64,000 nucleotides of DNA from Candidatus Thalassarchaeum betae (GCA_022447095.1 JAKUUP010000003.1:1-64000); one strand, 5' to 3'. Numbered from the stretch's first letter, positions 11,301-18,483 are shown. Notes: generated by a model from the letters alone, not told the origin. Numbers and translations: made by a program.

Positions 11301-12070
11301 TGTCCGTCACCGTAGATTGTCCCATTCAGACCGGTGAATGTAGTCGCCTGCCAGAGTTTGAACTGATGGCAGAAATATGTCTGATTGGTGATTTCGTTGG
11401 AGTCCAGCATATTGTCGCCGTCGAGATTCAGACCTGCCTTCATCAGATTGCCGGCGTAGGGGCAATTCGAACCGGCGGGCACCGGGAGGAAATCGAGCAA
11501 GTAGTACACTGAGGTGCCATTCACCACTTCGTCGCAGAAGTACTCGGTCCACAGCACCTCATCACTGTCTAGGTTGCTGTCGAAGTCGTTGTCCCAGCCG
11601 CGCTCTAGAGTAGTGCCGTTACTGCCGTTGCAGGCTGACAGGCCGGTGGAGTCATAGGCATGGCTGTAGACATGCCTCCAGCCGGGGCTGTACTTGTAGT
11701 TGCTATGCAGATTAACGGTGATATCGCCATCGTCGAAGGTGCTAATGTTAGATCTAGTCCCGTCGTCCGTAAGTACGATTTTCTCATCCTCAGTTAGGTC
11801 GGTTCCGAAGAAGGTCCCGGACGAGAAGTCGGAGCCTTCCCACACAATCCCATTGTCGACGGAGGTCGCCATAGGAGAGTCGGTCACATGGAGCCATCCG
11901 TCGAGGACGGTGGCGTTTCCAGGTACCCTGAAACCTGTCAGCGTGACATCCTCTCCCATGGGGTTGACCGAGTTCGGTCCGACCCAGTTGGCATTCGCTG
12001 CTGCGGCAATCGGTGCTAGGAGCATCAGGAGCACAAGGCCTCCTGCTAGTCTCTTACGCTCGGCTGGCAT
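5303..12070 (-). CDS. Giant secreted/anchored surface protein with acidic C-terminal tail
   Basis: About 2,255 residues. ATG at 12070 is preferred over the in-frame TTG at 12094 because it gives a compact signal peptide (MPAERKRLAGGLVLLMLLAP then AANA). The extracellular part has Asp/Asn-rich EF-hand-like turns near residues 110-180 (NLDGDNMLDSNE), several repeats ending in GWYLDNV or GWFLDNF that resemble MAM/jellyroll modules, and many NxS/T sequons. Near the C-terminus is one membrane helix (MLMIGGVLLLAVLGIGMFM), followed by Arg-Gly-Arg and a strongly acidic Tyr/Asp/Glu tail of about 45 residues that would face the cytoplasm. This fits a surface adhesin or cell-envelope protein; no catalytic motif was recognised. 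A TATA-like element (about 12094-12101) and a perfect inverted repeat at 12110-12126 lie just upstream. Confidence 0.88.
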   Translation of the reverse strand: MPAERKRLAGGLVLLMLLAPIAAAANANWVGPNSVNPMGEDVTLTGFRVPGNATVLDGWLHVTDSPMATSVDNGIVWEGSDFSSGTFFGTDLTEDEKIVLTDDGTRSNISTFDDGDITVNLHSNYKYSPGWRHVYSHAYDSTGLSACNGSNGTTLERGWDNDFDSNLDSDEVLWTEYFCDEVVNGTSVYYLLDFLPVPAGSNCPYAGNLMKAGLNLDGDNMLDSNEITNQTYFCHQFKLWQATTFTGLNGTIYGDGQTLAHGVVPASASEGIVSVGTLPGSPVPAGTSGYFLMSQVDVPDEETIAGYYLTFDHWYHLDSTAAGGGDGAWIEYRINTNGWTDWTYIAPDGGYPSTMSTSAPSPEGAPSGAVPVFASPIQSGWVNSNVSMSSVPDIGNASKIQFRLHIWTDPNAANERPGWFLDNFHFHNDGIMNSAWHGGCYTPGSSCSYSNNMYGALQRTLNLTGTNSTFNIEVDMEWDLAGSYSDNACVELSLNNNSWTDISSTGSSTTQNCEDRSGAIPGINGYDGVSGDQSNGLRSVSFDIPTTFQNQNSVHIRFIVDSDAYIPQYGGSPADELEGLTVYAIRIVDGSDNVVFEDDLETSTTMYHYGAVWPSPSSNTQTGVDDWAYYIFAEGDQDVIKGFEDSSASNPSTSMPGGGWTRNNPNGAAGAKWSYGQIASAAGPTNNEPSFPYAMAINLGGIYAGNLNADLISPEYTLPANSSSSLVFDHWACFENNWDGGGIFIKVGSGSWNYWDPGNNFYDTPSIAYTYAGIPQGSNYFGSVHCTGSGSTYSVATTAFEHKEASLAQYAGDTVRFKFHGGSDSIWNYAGWYLDNVGVMIANYGEGGDWLSPVFSASDIHDFNLGFIDIDATIPGDTWIRGSLISPSTGDALPGYSNVSFPISLAGVDTTSTPQMRLKLHMDTDNVEETPKVTKIHIGGKRLLTAASIEGNGWEFSPSVGLNESGLLTATGVAGTISSDYIHSSRPINSITLSGNFSSGMAIDLLGPSGGTLATLSQGGIAFTYPQPGFGVSVSLPTNGWIDRMVLTANFAEPALNPDIDVLGDETHEWSFPFGTNYGHYGWQSLLSDIGGEPQYQITAASLALDGSNPASLSFRIPAAGVVNAGIISIAPDSDGFESPVSVSVGSATQTGSAGASPFYNILDNAQILAINSLPGSHTDSDTGRQWREVSLSIDSSSAQTVTLTRMGIGYMIFENASGLGPDVASYHDSQTQDDPPPEEVSVPVNIYAEMGSVAIDGVMDFDYIMTNRDFQTPNTMYPNRELVEIMTKHHHLYDNDEIVKISLRGTASDGEILEFIATKDPTMGWDAPPAFSQSSGSSVAMLDEASSYTDNVVHNDGWTDISVHWMFEITWSWDDVDSIRWVAQAYDSTGETVWPAVSFSGQSGAKAVENDLQVDSFEIRDESGRLLSNQYSPFYPFPIMAGGQVNITGTVRFQDSVDTRPDSGDYSVGLDLSGNLFALASEDGGGYAGIVDPPSSLSELSLSPMMLTVGPTGSSTGAEDVTGVAPEVIIRVDSNPPIAGPMEVNTAIGLQSAHGKVWEPQNPLTLFVTIDEAEARGELITLRYWRETIDDVNMDGIADEDEYLSQQQPLTSGMTGQQQVQFAGLDVSSLPFNSIVHMYIEGTDWAGYSYQDGGTGGGPGAENAWASLVVATDEPTGIIPTGFDLDRELGYLLAGVPHTFSLQIDEPNGIHTLDNVTIMLCGDGPSTLGKFTYDPSRGTLWSADDSMVSPLAAQTVEVSNTVTQLSLGFQLSWDYPWEEGQLGCKPSISIVDDLNTVAYQNNIGELTWDLDNRYMAVPESVLDLTPPLIEPVGQMLYLRQGDEFQMDGTIYYAGSQVIASHIPEDLQVEIEVVYGTQEIDIVVDVEADGTFSGSMVLPSRVPLNPEMAVTTTVLNVPGLGSSGVNSDASVVVDSKSPQVLFNIAEYPDSSLTILDSDMLDDVTVTVTMVDEIGMVDGPLQVAWVYVRDNGPVAGTETTGELMMITDGDTNDVYQAILDLNPLNSMTIESGDYIWFWVTSTDRSGNEIIGSASAVAPRQVTLRIMEFLGQYTRSVINPTQTPIQGEILTIETFWENQGKREGELQVGLYELKDGGQWTESLSTARDGPIILSLPAESSSVYVEFQWESWQPGQPNLYLIVNDDFDNPYQPITGINVQPPPVTDEASEESQMLMIGGVLLLAVLGIGMFMARGRETEDYYYDDEEDYYEDDSWDVEDEEGEEEGEEEEEAAEEEVE

Positions 12071-12109
12071 GCATGGCACGTCGCTACACAGCAATATGAA
12101 TGAATTGGT

Positions 12110-12126
12110 CCTGTTCTATGAACAGG
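12110..12126. promoter_or_regulatory. Perfect 7-3-7 inverted repeat upstream of giant surface gene
   Basis: CCTGTTC-TAT-GAACAGG, directly upstream of the TATA-like TTCATATT for the gene starting at 12070. Geometry (17 bp, centre about 21 bp from the TATA centre) suits a dimeric activator or repressor. The repeat is certain; the role is inferred. Confidence 0.45.
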
Positions 12127-12185
12127 CGGTTATGGGTTGGTTTTCTTTCAGATTTTCTGTCAATGTTGACTGGGGGGGAGTTAGA

Positions 12186-12260
12186 TGGAGCCACTGGGGG
12201 GAATTGAACCCCCGACCTTCGCCTTACCAAGGCGACGCTATACCCCTAAGCCACAGTGGC
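12186..12260 (-). tRNA. tRNA-Thr (anticodon GGT)
   Basis: Read on the minus strand: acceptor arms GCCACTG and CAGTGGC pair perfectly; anticodon stem TCGCC/GGCGA encloses TTGGTAA, giving anticodon GGT (codon ACC); the T arm is GGGGG-TTCAATT-CCCCC. Discriminator is T followed by an encoded CCA (12186-12188); U73 agrees with archaeal tRNA-Thr. No intron. It diverges from tRNA-Ser, with 108 bp between the two 5' ends. Confidence 0.96.
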
Positions 12261-12368
12261 AGTGGAGGGGGCATCAGTGGACTCGATTTAACCACTGCGG
12301 ATTTAGCAGTGAATAGGGGGTGCAGATGCAACAGACTCAAGTCGGGGATATCGCTCGTCGGCTCGCCT

Positions 12369-12454
12369 GCCGAGATCGCATAGCCTGGTATTGCGCAAGA
12401 CTGGAAATCTTGTGGGATTTTCCCTCGGGAGTTCAAATCTCCCTCTCGGCGCCA
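12369..12454 (+). tRNA. tRNA-Ser (anticodon GGA)
   Basis: Acceptor GCCGAGA pairs with TCTCGGC; anticodon stem AAGA/TCTT holds CTGGAAA, giving anticodon GGA (codon UCC). A long variable arm (class II tRNA) precedes the T arm GGGAG-TTCAAAT-CTCCC. Discriminator G and an encoded CCA (12452-12454) follow. No intron. Confidence 0.95.
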
Positions 12455-12493
12455 CCACCTGCTATCCACCGGCGGCGACGCTGAACACAGCGC

Positions 12494-13672
12494 GTGCCTT
12501 ATGCGGTGTCTCGATTTGCCACGACCGTGGAAGGAGAAGATAGTGGCTCCACCATCGGACTCCAAGCGGGTTCAGAGCCTCTGCGACTGACTGATGTCCA
12601 ACTGCCGTGGAGATTCGCTGAGCGCGACGAGAGGCTAGCCCTGCTCGATGTGTTCCTAGAAGACTTCGTATTCCATGCTGCGATGATTAGGAAGCAATGG
12701 GGGGTGGGTGAGTTCACCTGCCTTGGACTGGCTCTGGCGGGGATGGTACTAGGGGCGTGGGACCTCGGCATAGGAGAGTTGGCAGGCGGGGGTGACTACA
12801 ACCGCGTAGGCCTCAGTGGATTCAGGAACCTCTCTGATTTCTCGCTCATGCTATCTCTTCTCTCGATGATAGCATGGGCGGGTGTGCTGGTGACCATTTG
12901 GTCGAGGTACCCGATCATGCGCGAGAATCTGGTGTACCTCGGAATCGCCATGCTGGCAGTGCAGATGGGTTCCATCAGTGCACACTCTCAATCGCCGGAC
13001 TTCCCGAACGGCTCCGTGGCCAGAGACTGGGCCATGCTGGGAATCGCCAACATGGTGCTGTTCTTCCTGTCGATAGTGGTAGTCCACAGAGCGGTCATAG
13101 AGACTCGTGATATCCATGTCGAGGAACGTCACGCCCACCCTGACCCTAGGGTGGTCCAGAAAGCTTGGAGAGATCACAGTCTGAGAGCGTGGAGTCTCAG
13201 TCTTGGAATGTGGATGATCTTGGTGAACCTGATGGCTTGGTCAGGGGCGCACGCGATAGCCGACCGCCCTCCAATAGAGAGTTACAGCAATCTCGTAGTA
13301 GCGATGTTCGTGGTGACGGGTTTCCTCTCTGCCGGATTCCTGATGCATATCCTCTGGTATCCGCAGTTCATGCTCGGTGGAGCGGAAGATAGGATACAGT
13401 CAGTCAGAGCCAGAGAGGTTGCCGGAGAGGCGCCTGAGGCCATCCCTAAGGCTGAACAGGGAAAGTGTCCTATCTGCAGCAACAACACCCCTGCGATTCG
13501 TCATGCCACAGGGAGGATAGAAGTGACATGCACCTCCGAGTGTTCAGGGTTGGGGAAGCCCGGCACATCCTGCCCTGAGTGCGATTCCATTCTTCCTACG
13601 AGAATTGAGTGCCCCAGTTGCAGTTCAAACACAACAATAGTCAGTCACTTCAGTAGGTCAGAGGCATGGTGA
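12494..13672 (+). CDS. Polytopic membrane protein with C-terminal zinc ribbons
   Basis: Up to 392 residues, family unknown to me. Around five hydrophobic segments are visible (LGLALAGMVLGAWDLGIG, LMLSLLSMIAWAGVLVTIW, LVYLGIAMLAVQMGSI, LGIANMVLFFLSIVVVH, then SLGMWMILVNLMAW and LVVAMFVVTGFLSAGFLM). The cytoplasmic tail (from about residue 320) carries paired cysteines CPIC...CTSEC and CPEC...CPSC, consistent with one or two zinc ribbons. The start is uncertain: GTG at 12494 gives the longest form, but convincing sequence begins around LRLTDVQLPW. It follows tRNA-Ser by 39 bp. A sensor or regulatory membrane protein is possible, but nothing in the sequence fixes the role. Confidence 0.75.
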   Translation: MPYAVSRFATTVEGEDSGSTIGLQAGSEPLRLTDVQLPWRFAERDERLALLDVFLEDFVFHAAMIRKQWGVGEFTCLGLALAGMVLGAWDLGIGELAGGGDYNRVGLSGFRNLSDFSLMLSLLSMIAWAGVLVTIWSRYPIMRENLVYLGIAMLAVQMGSISAHSQSPDFPNGSVARDWAMLGIANMVLFFLSIVVVHRAVIETRDIHVEERHAHPDPRVVQKAWRDHSLRAWSLSLGMWMILVNLMAWSGAHAIADRPPIESYSNLVVAMFVVTGFLSAGFLMHILWYPQFMLGGAEDRIQSVRAREVAGEAPEAIPKAEQGKCPICSNNTPAIRHATGRIEVTCTSECSGLGKPGTSCPECDSILPTRIECPSCSSNTTIVSHFSRSEAW

Positions 13673-13752
13673 AGGTGACCGGTGACGGACTTGGCCGTGT
13701 GTGACGAGCATTGAAGGGTCGCGCGTCTCTGAAGTGTCATGAGGATGAGCGT

Positions 13753-15099
13753 ATGGCGGAACGCGGCTGGTGGCAATCCGGCGACGATATCGATGACGTG
13801 GCGGATGCATTCCAAACCGAGCAAAACGAGGGAACGTCCGTCCCGCGCTTCGACGGCACTGACGAGGAAGCTCAAAGCAAGGACGCATTGGGCGTGGTCA
13901 TCGGCATTTCCGCTGGCCTCATCGTGCTGCTCAGTGTTGCTATTGTGATGCTGTGGGTATGGTCCGGAATCGAGGGCGTAAATATCGGAGGCCCTCCCTC
14001 GGCGCTGTTGACCTGGGAAGAAGAGTATCGCGACCTGACGGGTTTCAACGCTGTGGAGGGTGACGGAGGCGGAGTGGTTCTGTGCATCGTGGATTCTGGC
14101 ATCGATATGGAGCATCCTGACCTCAAGCAACTTGAGTTGGCCGGGTGGTTGGATGCCATCGACGGCATCGAGCATCCATACGACAACGAAGGACACGGTA
14201 CCGCGATGGCCGGCATCGTCGTGGCTCGCGACGGGCTGCATGGCAATGCCCCCGGAGTGAGCCTGCTGGTCGCCAAGGCAATCGGTGAGGAAGGCACAGG
14301 GGACGATGAGCAGATTTCCGATGCCGTCGACTGGTGTGTTGAGCAGCAGGCCGACATCGTATCGCTGAGTTTGGGTGGCGACCAAGGGTTCGGCTCCGGC
14401 TTCTTCTCGACCGACGCGCTCGAGCAGTCTGTCGAGGATGCCATCGATGAGGGAGTGTACGTGGTTGCCGCGGCCGGTAACGACGGTGAGGACGATGATG
14501 GGGATGTGGAGTCACCCGGCTCGGTCGAGGATGTGATCTGCGTAGGCGGAATCACGAGATACGGAAACATCTGGGTCGGTAGTTCCGAGGGAGACAACAA
14601 CGGAAGAATCTGGCCAAACCCGATTCTACCGCGAGATGATCCAGACAAGAAACCGGAGTTGGTTGCGCCCGCGCACGAAGTGCCGGTTCTGATGGCGGGC
14701 GGGCTGGAAAGCGGGACATGGTGGGGCTGGTCTAGCGGCACCTCGGCAGCTACCGCCTGGGTCTCGGGGGCCCTGGCTGTCATCCTAGAGGCTCATCCCG
14801 AGATGCAGCGCGAAGGCACGTCCGGTGGTTCGGGAGCAGTGGCTCAGATGAAGGCCTTGGTAATGGAAAACTCACAGATGGAGGAGGGGCAGAGCGAGCA
14901 CGATGACCACTACGGATACGGACATCTCAGGGTCGATCTGCTGCTGCAGGCCCTAGGTAACTCAGGCGATGACTCATCTGATTTCCAAACCTCTAGCACT
15001 GATGCGAGTTACGAGCGGCCTCTAGCCGATGAGCTTCAAGTGGTCCGGCGGAGCACCGCTAGGGTGCCTCCGGCCAGTTCGACGAAGCCTAGGGAGTGA
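13753..15099 (+). CDS. Membrane-anchored subtilisin-like serine protease (S8)
   Basis: Extracytoplasmic peptidase. From ATG 13753 it is about 448 residues. The N-terminal 45 residues are acidic and cytoplasmic, then a single membrane helix (VVIGISAGLIVLLSVAIVML), so the catalytic domain faces out. The triad is complete: Asp in CIVDSGIDMEHPDL (about residue 114), His in GHGTAMAG (about 148), Ser in SGTSAATAWVSGA (about 331); the oxyanion Asn is in AAAGND. No pro-peptide of the I9 type is obvious. An alternative start at 13711 adds 14 residues. The last 64 bp overlap the convergent methyltransferase-like gene. It probably degrades protein for uptake or processes surface proteins. Confidence 0.92.
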   Translation: MAERGWWQSGDDIDDVADAFQTEQNEGTSVPRFDGTDEEAQSKDALGVVIGISAGLIVLLSVAIVMLWVWSGIEGVNIGGPPSALLTWEEEYRDLTGFNAVEGDGGGVVLCIVDSGIDMEHPDLKQLELAGWLDAIDGIEHPYDNEGHGTAMAGIVVARDGLHGNAPGVSLLVAKAIGEEGTGDDEQISDAVDWCVEQQADIVSLSLGGDQGFGSGFFSTDALEQSVEDAIDEGVYVVAAAGNDGEDDDGDVESPGSVEDVICVGGITRYGNIWVGSSEGDNNGRIWPNPILPRDDPDKKPELVAPAHEVPVLMAGGLESGTWWGWSSGTSAATAWVSGALAVILEAHPEMQREGTSGGSGAVAQMKALVMENSQMEEGQSEHDDHYGYGHLRVDLLLQALGNSGDDSSDFQTSSTDASYERPLADELQVVRRSTARVPPASSTKPRE

Positions 15100-15830
15100 G
15101 ACTCGCTCACCTGCTTCACGAAGTTTATCCAACTGTTGAACGACTCAACCTTTCTCTGAGCTGGTGTAGGCTCCGTGCCGGATTCGGCGACTCCGACATC
15201 CCCCGTTGGCACCTCGGGCTCCTGCACCAGCAGCACACCTCCAAGAGACAGCATGTCGAATGCTGCCGAGGCAGTGGAAGGTCGCTCGGACTCCGGTACG
15301 TCGATAATCACCAGATCCAGAGACCGGGGGAGCAGAGAGGAGGTATTGGGCACGGGAAGTGCAGTGGTGGCAGCCGACCACGAAGCGGCCTCAGCCGACA
15401 CCTCCTGCCATGGCTTTGCGATGATCTGTGTCCATGACTCAGCTCCGTGACGACGTACCAGACGATCGATGATGACACCGAACTTGCCGCCGGGCTCGAC
15501 TATCCTGAACGAATCCGGCCTCGGAGGCGGCTGCTCGGGCGGATTAGCAGGATCGCCGCACCATAGATCAAGCAGCCACGCGGCGAGATGCCCGATACCG
15601 CCACCGATCAGGAGGGCATTTCTCGCCGGGACTCTCGCTGCGATGTCCCTAATCCTAGCGCGCATCGAGCGAGGCAAGGGGCGGAGGTCCATGTGCAGCA
15701 TCTGCTCGCCGATACCGGCAGCGATCAGCGGCTCGGAGTCCCCTCGCTCGGAATCCTCAGCGAGTAGTCTATCGAACATCTCACGCTCCGACATCTGAGG
15801 TAGCCCTATGCCACCGCCATCAGCGCCCAT
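15036..15830 (-). CDS. SAM-dependent methyltransferase-like protein
   Basis: A 264-residue protein with a Rossmann-type motif I (ALLIGGGIGHLAAWLLD, about residues 92-108), an acidic-loop candidate (FRIVEPGGKFG), and a later strand LDLVIIDVPESERP followed by LSLGGVLLVQEPEV, an arrangement typical of class I methyltransferases such as O-methyltransferases. The substrate is not evident. M13 (15794) is an alternative start. The 3' end overlaps the subtilase gene by 64 bp; the final strand-like ELAGGTLAVLRR argues that this reading frame is real to its stop. It is divergent from the zinc-finger gene. Confidence 0.72.
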   Translation of the reverse strand: MGADGGGIGLPQMSEREMFDRLLAEDSERGDSEPLIAAGIGEQMLHMDLRPLPRSMRARIRDIAARVPARNALLIGGGIGHLAAWLLDLWCGDPANPPEQPPPRPDSFRIVEPGGKFGVIIDRLVRRHGAESWTQIIAKPWQEVSAEAASWSAATTALPVPNTSSLLPRSLDLVIIDVPESERPSTASAAFDMLSLGGVLLVQEPEVPTGDVGVAESGTEPTPAQRKVESFNSWINFVKQVSESHSLGFVELAGGTLAVLRRTT

Positions 15831-15870
15831 GGTCGCTCCTTTGAGATGCCTCTATTCAATCATCGCATGC

Positions 15871-16518
15871 GTGGATGGCTTCAAGAGAGAAGTGCATTCC
15901 CGAGCGCTCGTGCAACCCGATGACCAACACGACGTCGCTGATGTCGCGACATGTCCCAACTGCTTGGTTTCGACCGAGCACGAGGTACTACGCAGAACTC
16001 CCCGAGGTTCGGGAGAGGACCTACTGGCGAAGTGCATGGATTGCGGTGATGTCCGCAAAATCGAGTTGCGCCCGCCAAAGGCAGTGAGTATCACCGCCAC
16101 CCTCTCTGATGGTGGCTTGAGTGATTCTGATATCATCGAGGTCGATGAGGACGAGGTGATCTCAGTAGGCGACTTGTTTGAGCATGATGGGGCGCAGTGG
16201 GAAGTCACTCGAATCGATGGCGCGGCGTCGCAGCCCTTCGACAACCTGCCCGCGAGTGATATCAGGGCCCTCTGGGCCGTGCGCAAGGACAAGGTCGTCG
16301 TACGCCTGACAATGACCGATGGGGAGGACAGTGTTGCGTCGAGCATCGAGTGCGGGCCGGACAGGGTGTTCACCTGTGGAACGATACTTGAGATCGATGG
16401 ACGCAGGTGGAGGATCAGGGCCCTGCACACCGGTAAAGGCAGGACCCTCAGGGGAAGCAGGGAAGCATCGGAGATCAGAAGGATGTATCTCCACCTTCCA
16501 AATAAGCGCAGGTACTAG
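15871..16518 (+). CDS. HVO_0476-like zinc-finger protein
   Basis: An archaeal protein with an N-terminal zinc finger (CPNC, then CMDCGD about 30 residues later) followed by beta-rich domains rich in D/E, V and I (GDLFEHDGAQWEVTRID and GTILEIDGRRWRIRAL are two similar halves). This matches the layout of the HVO_0476 zinc-finger family, whose function is unknown and is presumed to involve nucleic acid or ribosome contact. The start is uncertain: the frame is open from 15808 and ATG 15829 exists, but both overlap the divergent gene starting at 15830; GTG 15871 is used here. It ends 8 bp before the convergent proline dehydrogenase stop. Confidence 0.75.
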   Translation: MDGFKREVHSRALVQPDDQHDVADVATCPNCLVSTEHEVLRRTPRGSGEDLLAKCMDCGDVRKIELRPPKAVSITATLSDGGLSDSDIIEVDEDEVISVGDLFEHDGAQWEVTRIDGAASQPFDNLPASDIRALWAVRKDKVVVRLTMTDGEDSVASSIECGPDRVFTCGTILEIDGRRWRIRALHTGKGRTLRGSREASEIRRMYLHLPNKRRY

Positions 16519-16526
16519 GAAGCCCC

Positions 16527-17504
16527 TCACCTGCGGTTGGACCAAGGCATCATCAGGGCCTTAGCCACGTGCGATGCGACCTCGGGATTCTCTCGCAGTC
16601 TACGCATGCTGTATTCGTACCACTTGGTACCGTAGGGCACATAGACGCGGGTTCGGTGCCCCGCGCTGGCCAGACGTCTGCGGACATCACCCCTGACGCC
16701 GAGTAAGAACTGGAACTCGTAACCCGGACCTTTGTCGGCGGAGCGAGGAACTTCACTCGAATGTCTCGGGTCCGCCTTCTCAGGGCCCATTCCCCGCGAC
16801 TCCAAAGCGCTGAGGGAGTGTTCGATGACGGGAGTATCGTGGGATGCAATAGCAGTGTATGCGCCGGAGTCGAGCATTTCATCGATGGCTTGGTTGGTAG
16901 CATCCACTATCTCCTTGTATCCAGAATGCGCGATGTCGCGAGGTTCGAGGTAGATTCCTTTGCAGATGCGGAAGTCGGTGGCGGCCCCAGTGGCTTTGCT
17001 AATCTCGGTGATGTCGGATGGTGTCCTGAACAGCCTTCCCTGAAGTACTACTCCTATGTTCGTCAGTCCCTTCTCGTGCATCGCCAGAGCCACGTCGATA
17101 GTCGCTTGGGTGACACGGTGGTCCTCCATATCCAGACGCACGAATATGTCGTCACTGGCGGCCCTCCTCAGGAGTCGCTCGATGTTATTGTGGGCCGCCG
17201 AATTGTCGATTAGAAGGCCGAATGCTGTAGGTTTAATGGAAATATTCGCATCTAGGCCACTTTCCACTATGGCATCGATTAGCCTGCCATACTCGTCGAT
17301 GAAGAACTGGGCTTCGTTCAATGTGGCGATCTCCTCGCCGAGGACATCCACTGTGAAGCAGGCGTTCTCGGAGCTCATCCTACTCATCAGAAGAATGGCA
17401 CTGTCGATGTCCGAGCCGGCGACGTAACGCTTGGCGACCCATCTGACGACGAAACGAGGGGTGAGCGGCATCATGGCCACAACGACTCGCCCGAACAGGC
17501 CCAT
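16527..17504 (-). CDS. Proline dehydrogenase
   Basis: FAD enzyme oxidising L-proline to pyrroline-5-carboxylate, the first step of proline catabolism, normally passing electrons to the quinone pool. The 325-residue monofunctional protein shows the TIM-barrel pattern with NISIKPTAFG, FVRLDMEDHR, GVVLQGRLFRT, RICKGIYLEP, IASHD, and the C-terminal signature YVPYGTKWYEYSMRRLRENP. It has no P5C dehydrogenase domain. With the glutamate dehydrogenase at 33505 and an amino-acid-type transporter in the same window, it supports growth on amino acids. Confidence 0.93.
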   Translation of the reverse strand: MGLFGRVVVAMMPLTPRFVVRWVAKRYVAGSDIDSAILLMSRMSSENACFTVDVLGEEIATLNEAQFFIDEYGRLIDAIVESGLDANISIKPTAFGLLIDNSAAHNNIERLLRRAASDDIFVRLDMEDHRVTQATIDVALAMHEKGLTNIGVVLQGRLFRTPSDITEISKATGAATDFRICKGIYLEPRDIAHSGYKEIVDATNQAIDEMLDSGAYTAIASHDTPVIEHSLSALESRGMGPEKADPRHSSEVPRSADKGPGYEFQFLLGVRGDVRRRLASAGHRTRVYVPYGTKWYEYSMRRLRENPEVASHVAKALMMPWSNRR

Positions 17505-17547
17505 CTGACAGCGGCAGGGTCCGGCAAGCCTTCACAATTGCTGATGA

Positions 17548-18483
17548 CTAGTTCAACTCTCGACCACGGCGTACTGGCACATCTAGTTCACCTAGAAACT
17601 CGAGTATCGCACTTCGTTGCCAGCCCTTGAAAGACTTCCTGTCAAGGTGCGCAAAAAGGTTGGCACCAGGGAAGGCGGCTCGGGTCGCTCGGACAGAGGC
17701 CTCGAGGGAGTGGCGCCAAGCGCCCGCGGGAGTAGAGTCTCCCTCTGGCAATTCGAAAGGCAGGGCGTAGTTCGCAAGGATGTGGCCTACCCACAGTTCA
17801 GACTCGGACAGAACTGCCTTGTGACGCGGTGCGTAGTGGCCGCCCCCGAGTCCGATCATCACATCGCCCCCGGCCTGCCACTCGACTGCTTGATGGCCAG
17901 ATAAGCCTAGATTGTGCGAGATTACCTGCGCCCAGACGTCAGCAGCTTCCGAGTCCCTCCACTGCTCGATTGTAGAGCCTATCTCGATGTATAGCGCCGG
18001 GCTCCCGAGGAGAGGCCCGTGGTGCGTGGCCTCCAGTGTGAGATCGTACTTCTCGTCAAGCCCGTGCGTGCGGGCTGTGGAGAGCATTGAGCGGAAGAGT
18101 GAGGCGAAACGAGGAGACGGTGGGACTACAGTTCCCTTGGTACCTCCTGCCTGTCCTGACTCGCCATGAGGAGTCTCTCCTGGTAGGCCAATCGCGTGCA
18201 GCGTCAATGCAGGTATCTCAGTGGCCGAGACATGGCGCGAAAGCACGAGTACCTCATCCACTGACTTGCCGGTCTGCTCCTCGTGGATGGCATCGATTCC
18301 GTCGGCTAGGATATGCAACTCGTCGATCAGCAGTAGATGTGCGGGTCGACCCGAGTGCATTCTGACTGTTCCATGCTCCATCTCGATTGCATCGCTCCAG
18401 CTTCCGAGTCGTAGCACGGCATCATGGAGATTGACAGATGCCACATCGCACCTCGATGCTAGCAGCAAGGTGACCATGTGCAT
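17548..18483 (-). CDS. dtdA: D-aminoacyl-tRNA deacylase, archaeal type (DTD2)
   Basis: Removes D-amino acids from mischarged tRNA. From ATG 18483 the protein is about 311 residues. Characteristic segments are THHGP (LEATHHGPLLG), the central LGLSGHQAVEW and GLGGGHYAPRHK, which carries conserved His, and the C-terminal FAHLDRKSFKGWQR. The frame is open to 18564, but the extra N-terminus (PHAPPPRRSCLK) overlaps the divergent neighbour; MHMVTLLLASRCD is a better beginning. Divergent from the gene at 18550 with about 66 bp between. Confidence 0.9.
   Translation of the reverse strand: MHMVTLLLASRCDVASVNLHDAVLRLGSWSDAIEMEHGTVRMHSGRPAHLLLIDELHILADGIDAIHEEQTGKSVDEVLVLSRHVSATEIPALTLHAIGLPGETPHGESGQAGGTKGTVVPPSPRFASLFRSMLSTARTHGLDEKYDLTLEATHHGPLLGSPALYIEIGSTIEQWRDSEAADVWAQVISHNLGLSGHQAVEWQAGGDVMIGLGGGHYAPRHKAVLSESELWVGHILANYALPFELPEGDSTPAGAWRHSLEASVRATRAAFPGANLFAHLDRKSFKGWQRSAILEFLGELDVPVRRGRELN

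Noticed and set aside
11700-12383. 227-residue plus-strand ORF
   Set aside because: Runs over the tRNA-Thr gene and lies antisense to the giant surface gene.
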